Notes under the pieces: model-generated
The model's input: the letters and a program-made list of their open reading frames with translations, nothing else
The model's database searches: none
Told to the model about the DNA's origin: nothing
Made by a program: the position numbers and the translations under genes
Part shown: positions 1 through 7,414 of the stretch, in pieces
How positions within the stretch are numbered: the first letter of the stretch is position 1
How the letters are laid out: each line of letters starts with the position of its first letter
From: Rhodoferax sp.
GTDB taxonomy: Bacteria > Pseudomonadota > Gammaproteobacteria > Burkholderiales > Burkholderiaceae_C
Assembly: GCF_014859475.1 (NCBI RefSeq)
Contig: NZ_JACUUE010000010.1
Location: 1 to 34,375, forward strand
Direction of reading: 5' to 3'
DNA: 34,375 nucleotides

Positions 1-133
1 TCGCGATGACGAAGTCTCTGTTCAAGGTCCGTGTGCGGTATCGGACCAGGTACGGGGGGCTCGCAGTGACGATGTCGGGTGCAAGGTTCGTGCGCGGCGA
101 CGTGCTTGACTCTTGCGGTTCGCAATGACCAAT
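1..133. repeat. 60-bp-period interspersed repeat inside hypF
   Basis: Bases 1-76 match the reverse complement of about 2119-2195 with only about four differences. The pattern is a 60-bp unit beginning [A/G]TGACGANGTC and ending CTCGCA or similar: one unit from about base 6, a more diverged one from about base 66, ending at TTCGCAATGACC (119-130). It lies in the hypF reading frame, and 60 is a multiple of three. The CATTGCGA-type arm resembles small palindromic repeats scattered in many bacterial genomes. The left end is outside the window. Confidence 0.8.
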
Positions 134-934
134 TTCCGCATAGGGTGCCACGCTGGCGGTGTTGGCCAGCATCACGGCAAAAGGTTTGGCCTCGCGGTTT
201 TTGCGCTGACGCAGTCGCGCCACGGCCTGCGCGTTGCGCGCATCGCAGGCCAGGTGGAAACCGCCCAGGCCTTTGATGGCAACGATCTGGCCGGCTTGCA
301 GCAGCGCCAGGGTGCGCGCAATGGGGTCGCCTGCCAGCAGTTGGCCCTGGGCACCAGACAATTTCAAGCGCGGGCCGCATTGCGGGCAACAGGTGGTCTC
401 GGCATGAAAACGCCGGTTGTCGGGCGCGGTGTAGTCCAAGCTGCAGGCCGGGCACAGCGGGAACGCTGCCATGCTGGTTTGTGGGCGGTCGTAGGGCAGG
501 GCGCGGGTGATGGTAAAGCGCGGGCCGCAATGGGTGCAGGTGATGAAGGCGTGGCGATAGCGCCGGTTGGATGGGCTGAACAGCTCAAGCAGGCAGTCAT
601 TGCAAACCGCCACGTCGGGGCCAATGGCGGTGGCGGCCTGGCCCGACTGGCTGGCGATGATGCTGAACGCCGCAAATGGTTCTGCCACCAGGTCGTGCGC
701 CAGCACGCTGTCAATTCGCGCCAGCGGCGGCGCCTCAGTGCGCAGGCGCACCAGCATTTCGGCTAAAGCGGGCGGACTGCCCTGGGCCAGGATTTCGACG
801 CCCTGGGCATCGTTGCGCACCCAGCCGTGCAGGCCAAGCCGCTGGGCCAGGTGCCAGACAAAGGGCCGAAAACCCACGCCCTGCACAACGCCGGTGACGC
901 GCAGCTGCCTTGACGGCAAACCCTGTGTCGTCAT
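1..934 (-). CDS. hypF: Hydrogenase maturation carbamoyltransferase HypF (3' end outside window)
   Basis: HypF makes the carbamoyl group that HypE turns into the cyanide ligands of the NiFe site. Translating the minus strand from the ATG at 934 gives an acylphosphatase domain ([19 protein letters not shown], about residues 13-31). Two zinc fingers follow (CNDC...CTHC and CPAC...CPQC), then the start of the YrdC-like domain ([14 protein letters not shown], ending near residue 258). No clear Shine-Dalgarno precedes the ATG, but its ATGA overlaps the stop of a 15-codon mini-ORF, so coupling is possible. From about residue 268 (base 133 down) the family sequence is replaced by an interspersed repeat that stays open to the window edge. 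Whether the gene resumes or is broken cannot be seen. It is the last visible gene of the hyb/hyp operon. The family call is secure; functionality is uncertain. Confidence 0.9.
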   Translation of the reverse strand, partial: MTTQGLPSRQLRVTGVVQGVGFRPFVWHLAQRLGLHGWVRNDAQGVEILAQGSPPALAEMLVRLRTEAPPLARIDSVLAHDLVAEPFAAFSIIASQSGQAATAIGPDVAVCNDCLLELFSPSNRRYRHAFITCTHCGPRFTITRALPYDRPQTSMAAFPLCPACSLDYTAPDNRRFHAETTCCPQCGPRLKLSGAQGQLLAGDPIARTLALLQAGQIVAIKGLGGFHLACDARNAQAVARLRQRKNREAKPFAVMLANTASVAPYAEIGHCEPQESSTSPRTNLAPDIVTASPPYLVRYRTRTLNRDFVIA

Positions 935-1017
935 CGGGCTACAGCGTCGGGCTGAGCAAGCAAGGCCAGCGCCAGCATCAGCTCACTGTGCAGTTTTGGC
1001 AAATATGGCGGCCCCCA

Positions 1018-1989
1018 TCAGACCGCCGCGTTGGGTTTTGGCTGGGCATGGGTCTGCGCTTGCGCTTCAAGCTGCGCCTTGAGTTGGGCAATCTGGGCCT
1101 GCAGGCTGGCCACGGTTTGTGATTTGGCCGCATGGGTCTGGGCGATGTTGGTGCGCAGATAAGCCAGCCACTCGCCCATACCCTCGCCGCTGGTGGCGCT
1201 GAGCTGGATCACCCTGATCTGCGGATTGACCCGGCGCGCGTAAGCAATGGCAGCGTCCACGTCGTACTGCAGATGCGGCAGCAGGTCGATCTTGTTGAGC
1301 AGCATCAGGCTGGCGGCGCGGAACATGTCGGGGTACTTGATGGGTTTGTCTTCGCCCTCGGTTACCGACAAAATCACCACCTTGTGCGCCTCGCCCAAGT
1401 CAAAAGCGGCCGGGCACACCAGGTTGCCCACGTTTTCGATCAGCAGCAGCGCGTCATCGGTCAGCTTGAGTTGTGTCATGGCGTGGCCCACCATGTGCGC
1501 ATCCAGGTGGCAGCCCTTGCCGGTGTTGATCTGGATGGCTTGCGCGCCGCTGGCGCGAATGCGCTCGGCGTCCTGGCTGGTTTGTTGGTCGCCCTCGATC
1601 ACCGCGACCGGGTAGGTGCCCAGCAGTTCGATGGTTTTGCACAGCAACGTGGTTTTGCCCGAACCCGGGCTCGACACCAGATTGAGCGCAAAAATGCCGC
1701 GCTCGGCAAGCGTCTGCCGGTTGGCTTGGGCGTAGGCGTTGTTCTTGGCCAGAATGTCCTGCTCGATCTGCACCATGCGGCTGGGCGGTACGCCGGGCGC
1801 ATGCGAATGCGCTGCGGCTGCGTCATGCGCGGGTTCGTGATCGTGATCGTGATCGTGGACATGCCCATGCTCATGCGGGTGTTTATGGGAATGGCGCGTG
1901 CCATCGGCGTGCACATGCTCGTGCGCGTGCGCCGCTGCCGCGCCTTCGATTTTGACTTCACCTTCACCGCAACCACAGGTCACACACAT
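1018..1989 (-). CDS. hypB: Hydrogenase nickel incorporation GTPase HypB
   Basis: HypB binds nickel and hydrolyses GTP to deliver Ni, with HypA, into the large-subunit precursor. The start is ATG at 1989, after GAGGAGAAATACG; the longer frame upstream lacks family features. The N-terminus has the high-affinity site CVTCGCG (residues 2-8, Cys2/5/7). A stretch at 21-63 contains 17 histidines. The G domain has a P-loop (SSPGSGKTT, 106-114), [13 protein letters not shown] and NKIDLLPH. The last roughly 36 residues ([16 protein letters not shown] and neighbours) form a helix/coiled-coil-like tail beyond the usual C-terminus. At 323 aa it is at the long end for the family because of both extensions. 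The His stretch suggests nickel storage as well as delivery. hypA lies upstream across a repeat-filled 288-bp gap, and hypF follows. Confidence 0.97.
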   Translation of the reverse strand: MCVTCGCGEGEVKIEGAAAAHAHEHVHADGTRHSHKHPHEHGHVHDHDHDHEPAHDAAAAHSHAPGVPPSRMVQIEQDILAKNNAYAQANRQTLAERGIFALNLVSSPGSGKTTLLCKTIELLGTYPVAVIEGDQQTSQDAERIRASGAQAIQINTGKGCHLDAHMVGHAMTQLKLTDDALLLIENVGNLVCPAAFDLGEAHKVVILSVTEGEDKPIKYPDMFRAASLMLLNKIDLLPHLQYDVDAAIAYARRVNPQIRVIQLSATSGEGMGEWLAYLRTNIAQTHAAKSQTVASLQAQIAQLKAQLEAQAQTHAQPKPNAAV

Positions 1990-2040
1990 CGTATTTCTCC
2001 TCGTTTCGATTCGGCGGGAAAAGCGTTTGCACGCTTGCCC

Positions 2041-2264
2041 TGCCACAGCCTGTCATTTTGTCAACCCATTGCGTCATTGCGCGCCAGCCGAATCAGGCAC
2101 GATACCGCACACGGACTGTGAACAGGGACGTCGTCACTGCGAGCCCCCCGTATCCGGTCCGATACCGCACACGGACCTTGCACAGAGACTTCGTCATCGC
2201 GAGCGAAGCGTGGCGATCCATCACTTCCGGGGTCATGGATTGCTGCGTTCGCAATGACGGTCAC
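2041..2264. repeat. Interspersed repeat block between hypA and hypB
   Basis: Read on the minus strand, two 60-bp units start near 2195 and 2135, each carrying GTCCGTGTGCGGTATCG, and a partial third starts near 2075. An imperfect inverted repeat flanks them: 2193-2221 (GTCATCGCGAGCGAAGCG...ATCCAT) against 2235-2258 (ATGGATTGCTGCGTTCGC...ATGAC). It is the same family as bases 1-133. It fills most of the intergenic gap inside the operon and could fold in the transcript. No open frame here is supported as a gene. Confidence 0.85.
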
Positions 2265-2277
2265 TTTCGCAATTTGT

Positions 2278-2619
2278 CTATGTTACTTCCAGCTCCTTGA
2301 CCCGCATTTCGGTGCCGCCGGTCACCTGCAATTGGTAGCCGCCGCAGCTTGGGCATTCACCAAACACCTCGGTCATGGGCACGGTTTTGGCGCAGGCCAT
2401 GCACCAGCCCTGGCCGGGTGTGGCAATGATCTCCAGCCTGGCGCCGTCGGCCACGCTGCCGCGCGTGACGGCATCAAAGCAAAAGGCCATGGCCTGCGGC
2501 TCGACCCCCGAGAGTTGGCCGATTTCGAGCCAGACGGCGCTGACCTTTTTGAACGCGTCCTGGCGCGCAGCGTCTTCAATGAGCTGCAGCACGCCTTCGG
2601 CCAGCGACATTTCATGCAT
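2278..2619 (-). CDS. hypA: Hydrogenase nickel insertion protein HypA
   Basis: HypA is the nickel metallochaperone that works with HypB. The start is ATG at 2619, giving MHEMSLAEG; a TTG two codons upstream would add Met-Ser, but the family binds Ni through the N-terminal amine and His2, so the MHE start is preferred. The protein is 113 aa, the normal length. The zinc site is C73-x2-C76 and C89-x2-C92 (CMAC/CPSC). It starts 12 bp after the hemerythrin gene. All ligands expected for a functional HypA are present. Confidence 0.96.
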   Translation of the reverse strand: MHEMSLAEGVLQLIEDAARQDAFKKVSAVWLEIGQLSGVEPQAMAFCFDAVTRGSVADGARLEIIATPGQGWCMACAKTVPMTEVFGECPSCGGYQLQVTGGTEMRVKELEVT

Positions 2620-2631
2620 GCTCAAGTGGCC

Positions 2632-3036
2632 TCAAAGCCCCAGACGGACATGGTCTGCCAGTCGCTTGTCGCGGGTGGCGATATGCTGAGTGATAAAGCC
2701 AGTTACGTCGTGGGCTTTTTGCTTTAACAGGCTGCCCTTGCCGGCGATATTCCGGGCCGCCATGTCGCGCAACACTTCAAGGATGTGGCTATGGTTGCCT
2801 TGGTGTTCCTCATAGTCGTCGTAGCTTTTCATGCGCATCAGCAGTTCTTCGGACATGAAATGCGCTTCGCTGTAATCAATGAGATCGCTGAGAATCTGAT
2901 GGACTGTGGTGGCCATCGCCCCGGAGTCAAGCGCCAGGCAGAGCTTTTGCAGTAGCTCAAGTTGCATTTCATGCTCGCGGTCGGTGTCCTCGTTGGCTTT
3001 GGCGTTGAATTCTTCAATGGGTGACATGTTTTGCAT
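2632..3036 (-). CDS. Hemerythrin-like (HHE) diiron protein in the hydrogenase operon
   Basis: This 134-residue soluble protein carries the full single-domain bacteriohemerythrin ligand set: His22, His59-x3-Glu63 (HFMSEE), His78-x3-His82 (HQGNH), His118 and Asp123 (HIATRD). That predicts a four-helix bundle with an O2-binding diiron centre. No signal peptide or membrane segment is seen. A second ATG (codon 4) is an alternative start, and neither has a strong Shine-Dalgarno. It lies 24 bp after hybE and 12 bp before hypA, co-directional, so it should be co-transcribed with the maturation genes. Plausible roles are O2 scavenging or O2 sensing during assembly of an O2-sensitive metal centre, or iron supply; none is shown by the sequence. 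It is not one of the standard hyp/hyb proteins. Confidence 0.88.
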   Translation of the reverse strand: MQNMSPIEEFNAKANEDTDREHEMQLELLQKLCLALDSGAMATTVHQILSDLIDYSEAHFMSEELLMRMKSYDDYEEHQGNHSHILEVLRDMAARNIAGKGSLLKQKAHDVTGFITQHIATRDKRLADHVRLGL

Positions 3037-3060
3037 CGTTTGTTTTTTGAAGGGTAAAGT

Positions 3061-3564
3061 TTACGATTTGCGAAAAGCCAAAAAGCCGCGCCTTGAAAGC
3101 ACTTTCTTTTCCGGTTTTTTGTCAACTTGTTCTGCGGTGCTGTCTTTTTTGACTGCAGGCTCGGTCAGCAGCCCGATCAGGGCGGCACGCGCAGTCTGCA
3201 CGGCCTCGAACTGGTTGCCAAATTTGTTCATGGGTGAAAACAGCGAGCAGCTCTGGTATTCGCCCAGCTCGTCCTCCTGGCCGCCCAGAAAGGCAAAGTC
3301 ACCTGCCGGAAACTTGATGAAGCGGCGCTTGTTCACGCCCACTGACACCCAGCCTTGCGCATGGCCGGGCAGCAGCGTCAGGCTCATGCACCAGGGCGTG
3401 ACCACCATGCCCAGCCAGTGCCCTTGCCAGCGCTGGAAATCAATGGCCTCGACCGACAGCGCCGGATTCAGAATCGGCACCCCGGCCATGCTGGTTTGCT
3501 GAATACGGAAAAAGGCGGCTGCCACCGCTTCTTCAGGGTTGTGCGTGTGCACCCGCGGCGTCAT
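3061..3564 (-). CDS. hybE: [NiFe]-hydrogenase assembly chaperone HybE/HupJ family
   Basis: HybE-type chaperones bind hydrogenase precursors, including the Tat-signal-bearing small subunit, and hold back export until cofactors are in place. Matching features are WQGHWLGMVVTPWCMSLTLLPG, shown here as WQGHWLGMVV and TPWCMSLTLLPG, then FPAGDFAFLGG and YQSCSLFSPM. The chosen ATG at 3564 overlaps the hypC stop as ATGA, implying translational coupling; a GTG at 3591 is less likely. The protein is 167 aa. The C-terminus ends in a basic stretch and VLSRRGFLAFRKS, which looks like a twin-arginine motif on the wrong end. E. coli HybE ends in a comparable RR-containing tail, so this may be a family trait. 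The next gene is the hemerythrin. Confidence 0.9.
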   Translation of the reverse strand: MTPRVHTHNPEEAVAAAFFRIQQTSMAGVPILNPALSVEAIDFQRWQGHWLGMVVTPWCMSLTLLPGHAQGWVSVGVNKRRFIKFPAGDFAFLGGQEDELGEYQSCSLFSPMNKFGNQFEAVQTARAALIGLLTEPAVKKDSTAEQVDKKPEKKVLSRRGFLAFRKS

Positions 3565-3827
3565 GCTTGGCCTATTTCGGTCGTGCCCCACAAGCGGGCA
3601 TCGCCAGGCTGCGTCATGAGTTCCTGCATCAGCGCCAGCGACTCCCGGGCGCGCTCGGGTTCGATGCGCTCAAAGGCAAAACCGCCGGCCTGAATCAGCA
3701 GGTAGTCGCCCGCCTGAACCTCATCAGCCATCAGCAGCAGGCTGACGCGGCGGGTCTGGCCAAAACATTCGGTCAGCGCCATGCCGTCAGCCACTTCGAG
3801 CACCAGAGAGGGCGCGGCCAGGCACAT
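3561..3827 (-). CDS. hypC: Hydrogenase maturation chaperone HypC/HybG family
   Basis: This small (88 aa) chaperone shuttles the Fe(CN)2CO group with HypD and then binds the large-subunit precursor. The ATG at 3827 gives MCLAAPSLVLEV, placing the essential Cys directly after the initiator Met, and this fixes the start even though the frame extends 18 codons upstream. The length and OB-fold pattern fit the family. It starts 13 bp after hybD and overlaps hybE by 4 bp. With hybD and hybE beside it, it may be the HybG-like copy dedicated to this hydrogenase; a general hypC could lie with hypD and hypE outside the window. Confidence 0.92.
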   Translation of the reverse strand: MCLAAPSLVLEVADGMALTECFGQTRRVSLLLMADEVQAGDYLLIQAGGFAFERIEPERARESLALMQELMTQPGDARLWGTTEIGQA

Positions 3828-3840
3828 GATTCTTGATGCC

Positions 3841-4332
3841 TCAGGCGGCCAGAGCCGCAAGCGGCGCCAGCACATAGCCACGCGCGCGCAGCTCGGCCAC
3901 GGCTCGGTCCACCAGCTCGGGAATGGCAGCGGCCACGGTGGGCGTCATCTCCATGCCCAATTCGAGTGAGATCGGCTCCACGCCCAACACCACGATTTCC
4001 TTCGGAATGGCATCGAGCAATTCCAGGCTGGCCAGCACGTCGGGCAGGCCGATCTGGTGAGGCGAGAGCTTGTCGCGGAAAAATACCGGAATCTCGTCAC
4101 CGGCGATTTTGACCAGGGTGCCCGGTGCGGCGCCGGTCAGGACAACGTCAATCACCAGCAAGAAATCGAGGTTGGAGAGGTCTTCGATCATCTCCATGCC
4201 CGAGGTGCCGCCGTCGATCAGCAGCACGTTGTCGGGCACGTGCCAGGCCTGCTCCAGCGCCTCGACGGCGCGCACACCGGCGGCCTCGTCGCTGAGGATG
4301 GTGTTGCCGATGCCCAGGACGACAGCGCGCAC
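3841..4332 (-). CDS. hybD: Hydrogenase-specific maturation endopeptidase HybD
   Basis: HybD removes the C-terminal tail of the large subunit (HybC) after nickel insertion. Motifs are the N-terminal VLGIGNTILSDEAAG with Glu16, Asp62 in FLLVIDVVLTG, and His92 in LSPHQIGLPD; these match the three Ni-binding residues of E. coli HybD (Glu16, Asp62, His93). The protein is 163 aa, typical length. The start is GTG at 4332, directly after the TAA of the upstream 44-codon ORF. Its likely Shine-Dalgarno (GGTGGAG) lies inside the end of that ORF, so translation of hybD may be coupled to it. Confidence 0.95.
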   Translation of the reverse strand: MRAVVLGIGNTILSDEAAGVRAVEALEQAWHVPDNVLLIDGGTSGMEMIEDLSNLDFLLVIDVVLTGAAPGTLVKIAGDEIPVFFRDKLSPHQIGLPDVLASLELLDAIPKEIVVLGVEPISLELGMEMTPTVAAAIPELVDRAVAELRARGYVLAPLAALAA

Positions 4333-4467
4333 TTAGTACTCCACCTTGGAAATGCAGGAACATGAAAACGTGTCTTTTTCCGCCTGGCGTCGTTGGTCGT
4401 CGTTGCCATAGCTACGGCTATGTTGCCTCCTCTGGCCTAACCAGTCAGAAAAATCCATCATTTTCAT
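4333..4467 (-). CDS. 44-residue small ORF between hybC and hybD, possibly part of a palindromic repeat
   Basis: The ATG at 4467 follows an excellent Shine-Dalgarno (CTGGAGGAACAAA), and the frame runs 44 codons to a TAA that abuts the GTG of hybD. The predicted peptide begins MKMMDFSDWLGQRRQHSRSY, is charged in the middle and ends SCSCISKVEY. No family is recognised. The centre contains a perfect palindrome CATAGC-N4-GCTATG (about 4406-4421), typical of small interspersed repeats, so the coding appearance may be a by-product of a repeat inserted in the operon. The strong ribosome site and exact abutment to hybD argue that translation through it at least matters for hybD expression. Confidence 0.5.
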   Translation of the reverse strand: MKMMDFSDWLGQRRQHSRSYGNDDQRRQAEKDTFSCSCISKVEY

Positions 4468-4495
4468 TTTGTTCCTCCAGTTCTGAGCTGCAGTA

Positions 4496-6202
4496 CTAAA
4501 CCGCCTTGACCGAGAACGCCGCGCCGCTTTTCGGGTCGGTGAGGTGGATGGCGCAGGCGATGCAGGGGTCGAACGAGTGGATGGTGCGCAGCACTTCCAA
4601 CGGCTTCTCGGGGTCGGCAATCGGGGTGTCCACCAGCGAGGCCTCATAGGGGCCGGGCTCGTCCTTGTCGTTGCGCGGGCAGGCGTTCCAGGTGGACGGC
4701 ACCACGCACTGGTAGTTTTTGATCTTGCCGTTGTCAATGACGACCCAGTGCGACAGCGCGCCGCGCGGCGCTTCGTGAAAGCCCACGCCCATGACCTCGC
4801 TTTTGGGGAACACCGGCTTGTTGAAAGTGGCCATGTCGCCTTTGCCCATGTTGGTGAGCAGGGCTGTCCATTGCTCGGAGAGCAGATCGACATTGACGCA
4901 GCAGCTGATGGCGCGCGCCGCGTGGCGGCCGATGGTGGAGTGCATGGCGTCCAGGCCGATCTTGGTCTTGGCCAGGGCCGATACCGTTTCAAGCGTTGCC
5001 GTGGCGTATTTGGTGGTGGCCTCGTGACCGGCAGCCAAACCGTTGAGCACCCGGGCCAGCGGGCCGACCTGCGCCACCTCGCCGTAGAAGGTGGGCGACT
5101 TCATCCACGAGTATTTGGCATCGTCCTTGAAGTCGGTGTAGTTGGGGGTGGTCTCACCGTTGAAGGGGTGCAGTGCACCCTCCTTGTTGTAGTCGTACCA
5201 GGAGTGCTTGACCGATTCTTCGACGCCCTTGCGCCAGTACTCGTCCTGGAACGATGCGATGGGTTTGCGTGTGGCCAGATCGCCCCCTTTGATGTAGCCG
5301 CCGGGGTAGGCAAACTGCGTGCCTTTGGTGTCGAGTGGCACGTCGGGCACCGACAGGTAGTTGGTGATGCCTTTGCCGATTTGTGTCCATTCGGGGTAAA
5401 ACGCACCCACCGCAGCCACATCGACGAGGTACACATTTTTGACAAAGTCGGCCAGATCGTCGATGTAGCTCTTGATGGCCATCAGCCGCTCCACCGTCAG
5501 CACGGCCTGTGAATCGGTGGCCAGCGGGTTGGCCACACCGCCAACCGCCACGTTCTGGATGTGTGGCGTTTTGGAGCCCAGAATCGACACGATCTTGTTG
5601 GCCTTGCGCTGCACTTCAAGTGCCTGCAGATAGTGCGCCACGGCCATCAGGTTGACCTCGGGCGAGAGCTTCATGGCCGGGTGACCCCAGTAGCCATTGG
5701 TAAAAATGCCCAACTGGCCGCCGTTGACAAAATGTTTCAGGCGTTCGCTCACCTTGCGCATCTCGTGCTTGCTGTTGAGGTTCCAGCTCGACAGGCTCTC
5801 GCCCAGCAGGGCAGCCTTGTCGGGGTCGGCCTTGAGGGCCGAGGTGACATCCACCCAGTCGAGCGCCGACAGATGGTAGAAGTGAACAATGGCATCGTGC
5901 ACCGAGTGCGCCGTCATGATGATGTTGCGGATGTACTGCGCGTTGAGCGGAATCTCGAGGTCGAGCGCGTTTTCCACCGCACGCACCGAGCAGATGGCGT
6001 GCACTGTGGTGCAGACGCCGCAAATGCGCTGGGTGATGGCCCAGGCATCACGCGGGTCACGCCCGAGCAGAATCAGCTCCACGCCGCGCCACATCTGGCC
6101 CGACGACCAGGCCTTGTTGACCTTGCCGTTGTTGATATCGACGTCAATGCGCAGGTGGCCTTCAATGCGGGTGATGGGGTCGATGGTGATACGTTGTGCC
6201 AT
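4496..6202 (-). CDS. hybC: [NiFe]-hydrogenase large subunit HybC
   Basis: This is the catalytic subunit of a membrane-associated uptake hydrogenase (H2 to 2H+ and 2e-). At 568 aa it is nearly the length of E. coli HybC (567) and very similar by eye along its whole length. The NiFe ligands are Cys61/Cys64 in RICGVCTTVHA and Cys547/Cys550 in DPCIACAIH. The 15 residues after His553 (LTDPKSGAAFSVKAV) are the tail cleaved by HybD. It has no signal peptide; export should be by piggy-back on the Tat signal of HybO. The start is supported by CCAGGAGACATCAC before the ATG. It belongs to group 1c by similarity and gene order. Confidence 0.98.
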   Translation of the reverse strand: MAQRITIDPITRIEGHLRIDVDINNGKVNKAWSSGQMWRGVELILLGRDPRDAWAITQRICGVCTTVHAICSVRAVENALDLEIPLNAQYIRNIIMTAHSVHDAIVHFYHLSALDWVDVTSALKADPDKAALLGESLSSWNLNSKHEMRKVSERLKHFVNGGQLGIFTNGYWGHPAMKLSPEVNLMAVAHYLQALEVQRKANKIVSILGSKTPHIQNVAVGGVANPLATDSQAVLTVERLMAIKSYIDDLADFVKNVYLVDVAAVGAFYPEWTQIGKGITNYLSVPDVPLDTKGTQFAYPGGYIKGGDLATRKPIASFQDEYWRKGVEESVKHSWYDYNKEGALHPFNGETTPNYTDFKDDAKYSWMKSPTFYGEVAQVGPLARVLNGLAAGHEATTKYATATLETVSALAKTKIGLDAMHSTIGRHAARAISCCVNVDLLSEQWTALLTNMGKGDMATFNKPVFPKSEVMGVGFHEAPRGALSHWVVIDNGKIKNYQCVVPSTWNACPRNDKDEPGPYEASLVDTPIADPEKPLEVLRTIHSFDPCIACAIHLTDPKSGAAFSVKAV

Positions 6203-6238
6203 GTGATGTCTCCTGGATAATTCTTGAACCGGTGCCGT

Positions 6239-7414
6239 TTACAACAGACTGGGTTTTGCGTGCGCTTCTTCCCGCGGCAAGACGGGAAAACGCCGGGTGA
6301 TGATGATGTAGCCCAGCACCTCGATGGCAAAAAAGCCAACCGTGACCATGATTTCGGTGAGCGACGGGAAGTAGCTCCAGCCGGTGCCGGTGTGGTGGCC
6401 GTAGCCGATCAGAAAACCGTTGAGGCGCAGCAGGATGCCGCCGACCATGATGGCAATGCCGGCCAGAAACAGGTTGGCCGGGTTGCGTCGCGCGGCGGTG
6501 CTGCCAATCAGCAGGAAGGGCGCCACAAATGCCAGGTTCTCGACCCAGAATGAGATCGCCACCCAGCTCGGGGTAAAGGCATGGCCCCAGGCGCCGCGCA
6601 AGCTCAGGTCAAGCACGCGCACCACCAGGTAAAGCGCCAGCACGCCAAGCATGATTTTGGACAACGGGTCGAGCAAATGCACCTCGATGCTGCGCCGGTA
6701 AGACGCGGCCGCCACGCACGACTCGAACAGCACCACGCCGTAGCCAATGACGATGGCGGTGAGCAGGTAGATGAGCGGCACAAACGGGGTTTGCCACAGC
6801 GGGTTGACCTGGTCGCCCATCACCACCAGCATGGTGCCCAGCGACGACTGGTGCATCATCGGCAGCAACACGCCCAGTGCGATGAAAATGAACAGCCATT
6901 TGTTGAGTTTTTTGCGGACATCATGCAGGCCGAGCTTTTCCAGGAACACTGGCGAGAACTCGATCCACATCACCAGGATGTAGGCGGTGACGCACACTGC
7001 CACCTCGAACATCACCGAGTTGGGGTTGGCGTAACCGGGCCAGAAGATGTGCCAGAAGTTCCACCAGCGGCCCAGATCGACAAAGATGCCGGCACCGGCC
7101 AGGGTGTAACCAAACAGGCTGGCCAGCAGCGCGGGGCGCACCAGCGGGTGGTATTGCCCCTTGTTGAAGATATATACCAACAGCGCCATGGAGAAGCCGC
7201 CGCAGGCCAGCGCCGAGCCCACCATGACATCCATCACCACCCAGATGCCCCAGGAGTAGCCGTCGTTGATGTTGGTGACCGAGGCCAGGCCAAAAATAAA
7301 GCGCACCAGCAAAATGGCGACCATGATGGCGATGATCACGCCACAGACCACGGTGACGGCGTTGAGCAAATTGCCGCCCACGGGCGCGGGCGCTGCATGT
7401 TGATGGGTGCTCAT
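6239..7414 (-). CDS. hybB: Hydrogenase membrane subunit HybB (NrfD/PsrC family)
   Basis: This polytopic membrane protein (391 aa) of the NrfD/PsrC family would pass electrons from HybA to the quinone pool. About ten hydrophobic segments are visible, from the first near residues 18-42 (AVTVVCGVIIAIMVAILLV) to the last near 355-375. It lacks cofactor motifs, as expected. Polar family residues lie in DGYSWGIWVVMDV and GIFVDLGRWWNFWHIFWPGY (DLGRWWNFWH). The ATG overlaps the hybA stop as ATGA, so the two are translationally coupled. hybC follows after 36 bp. Confidence 0.96.
   Translation of the reverse strand: MSTHQHAAPAPVGGNLLNAVTVVCGVIIAIMVAILLVRFIFGLASVTNINDGYSWGIWVVMDVMVGSALACGGFSMALLVYIFNKGQYHPLVRPALLASLFGYTLAGAGIFVDLGRWWNFWHIFWPGYANPNSVMFEVAVCVTAYILVMWIEFSPVFLEKLGLHDVRKKLNKWLFIFIALGVLLPMMHQSSLGTMLVVMGDQVNPLWQTPFVPLIYLLTAIVIGYGVVLFESCVAAASYRRSIEVHLLDPLSKIMLGVLALYLVVRVLDLSLRGAWGHAFTPSWVAISFWVENLAFVAPFLLIGSTAARRNPANLFLAGIAIMVGGILLRLNGFLIGYGHHTGTGWSYFPSLTEIMVTVGFFAIEVLGYIIITRRFPVLPREEAHAKPSLL

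Noticed and set aside
113-766. 217-codon plus-strand open frame at the left edge
   Set aside because: It is the antisense shadow of hypF; the minus frame has acylphosphatase and zinc-finger motifs.
2041-2264. Possible CRISPR array from the 60-bp repeats
   Set aside because: Units are contiguous with no unique spacers, diverge along their length and have no cas genes nearby.
4544-5512. 322-codon plus-strand open frame
   Set aside because: It is opposite hybC, which has all catalytic motifs in the minus frame.
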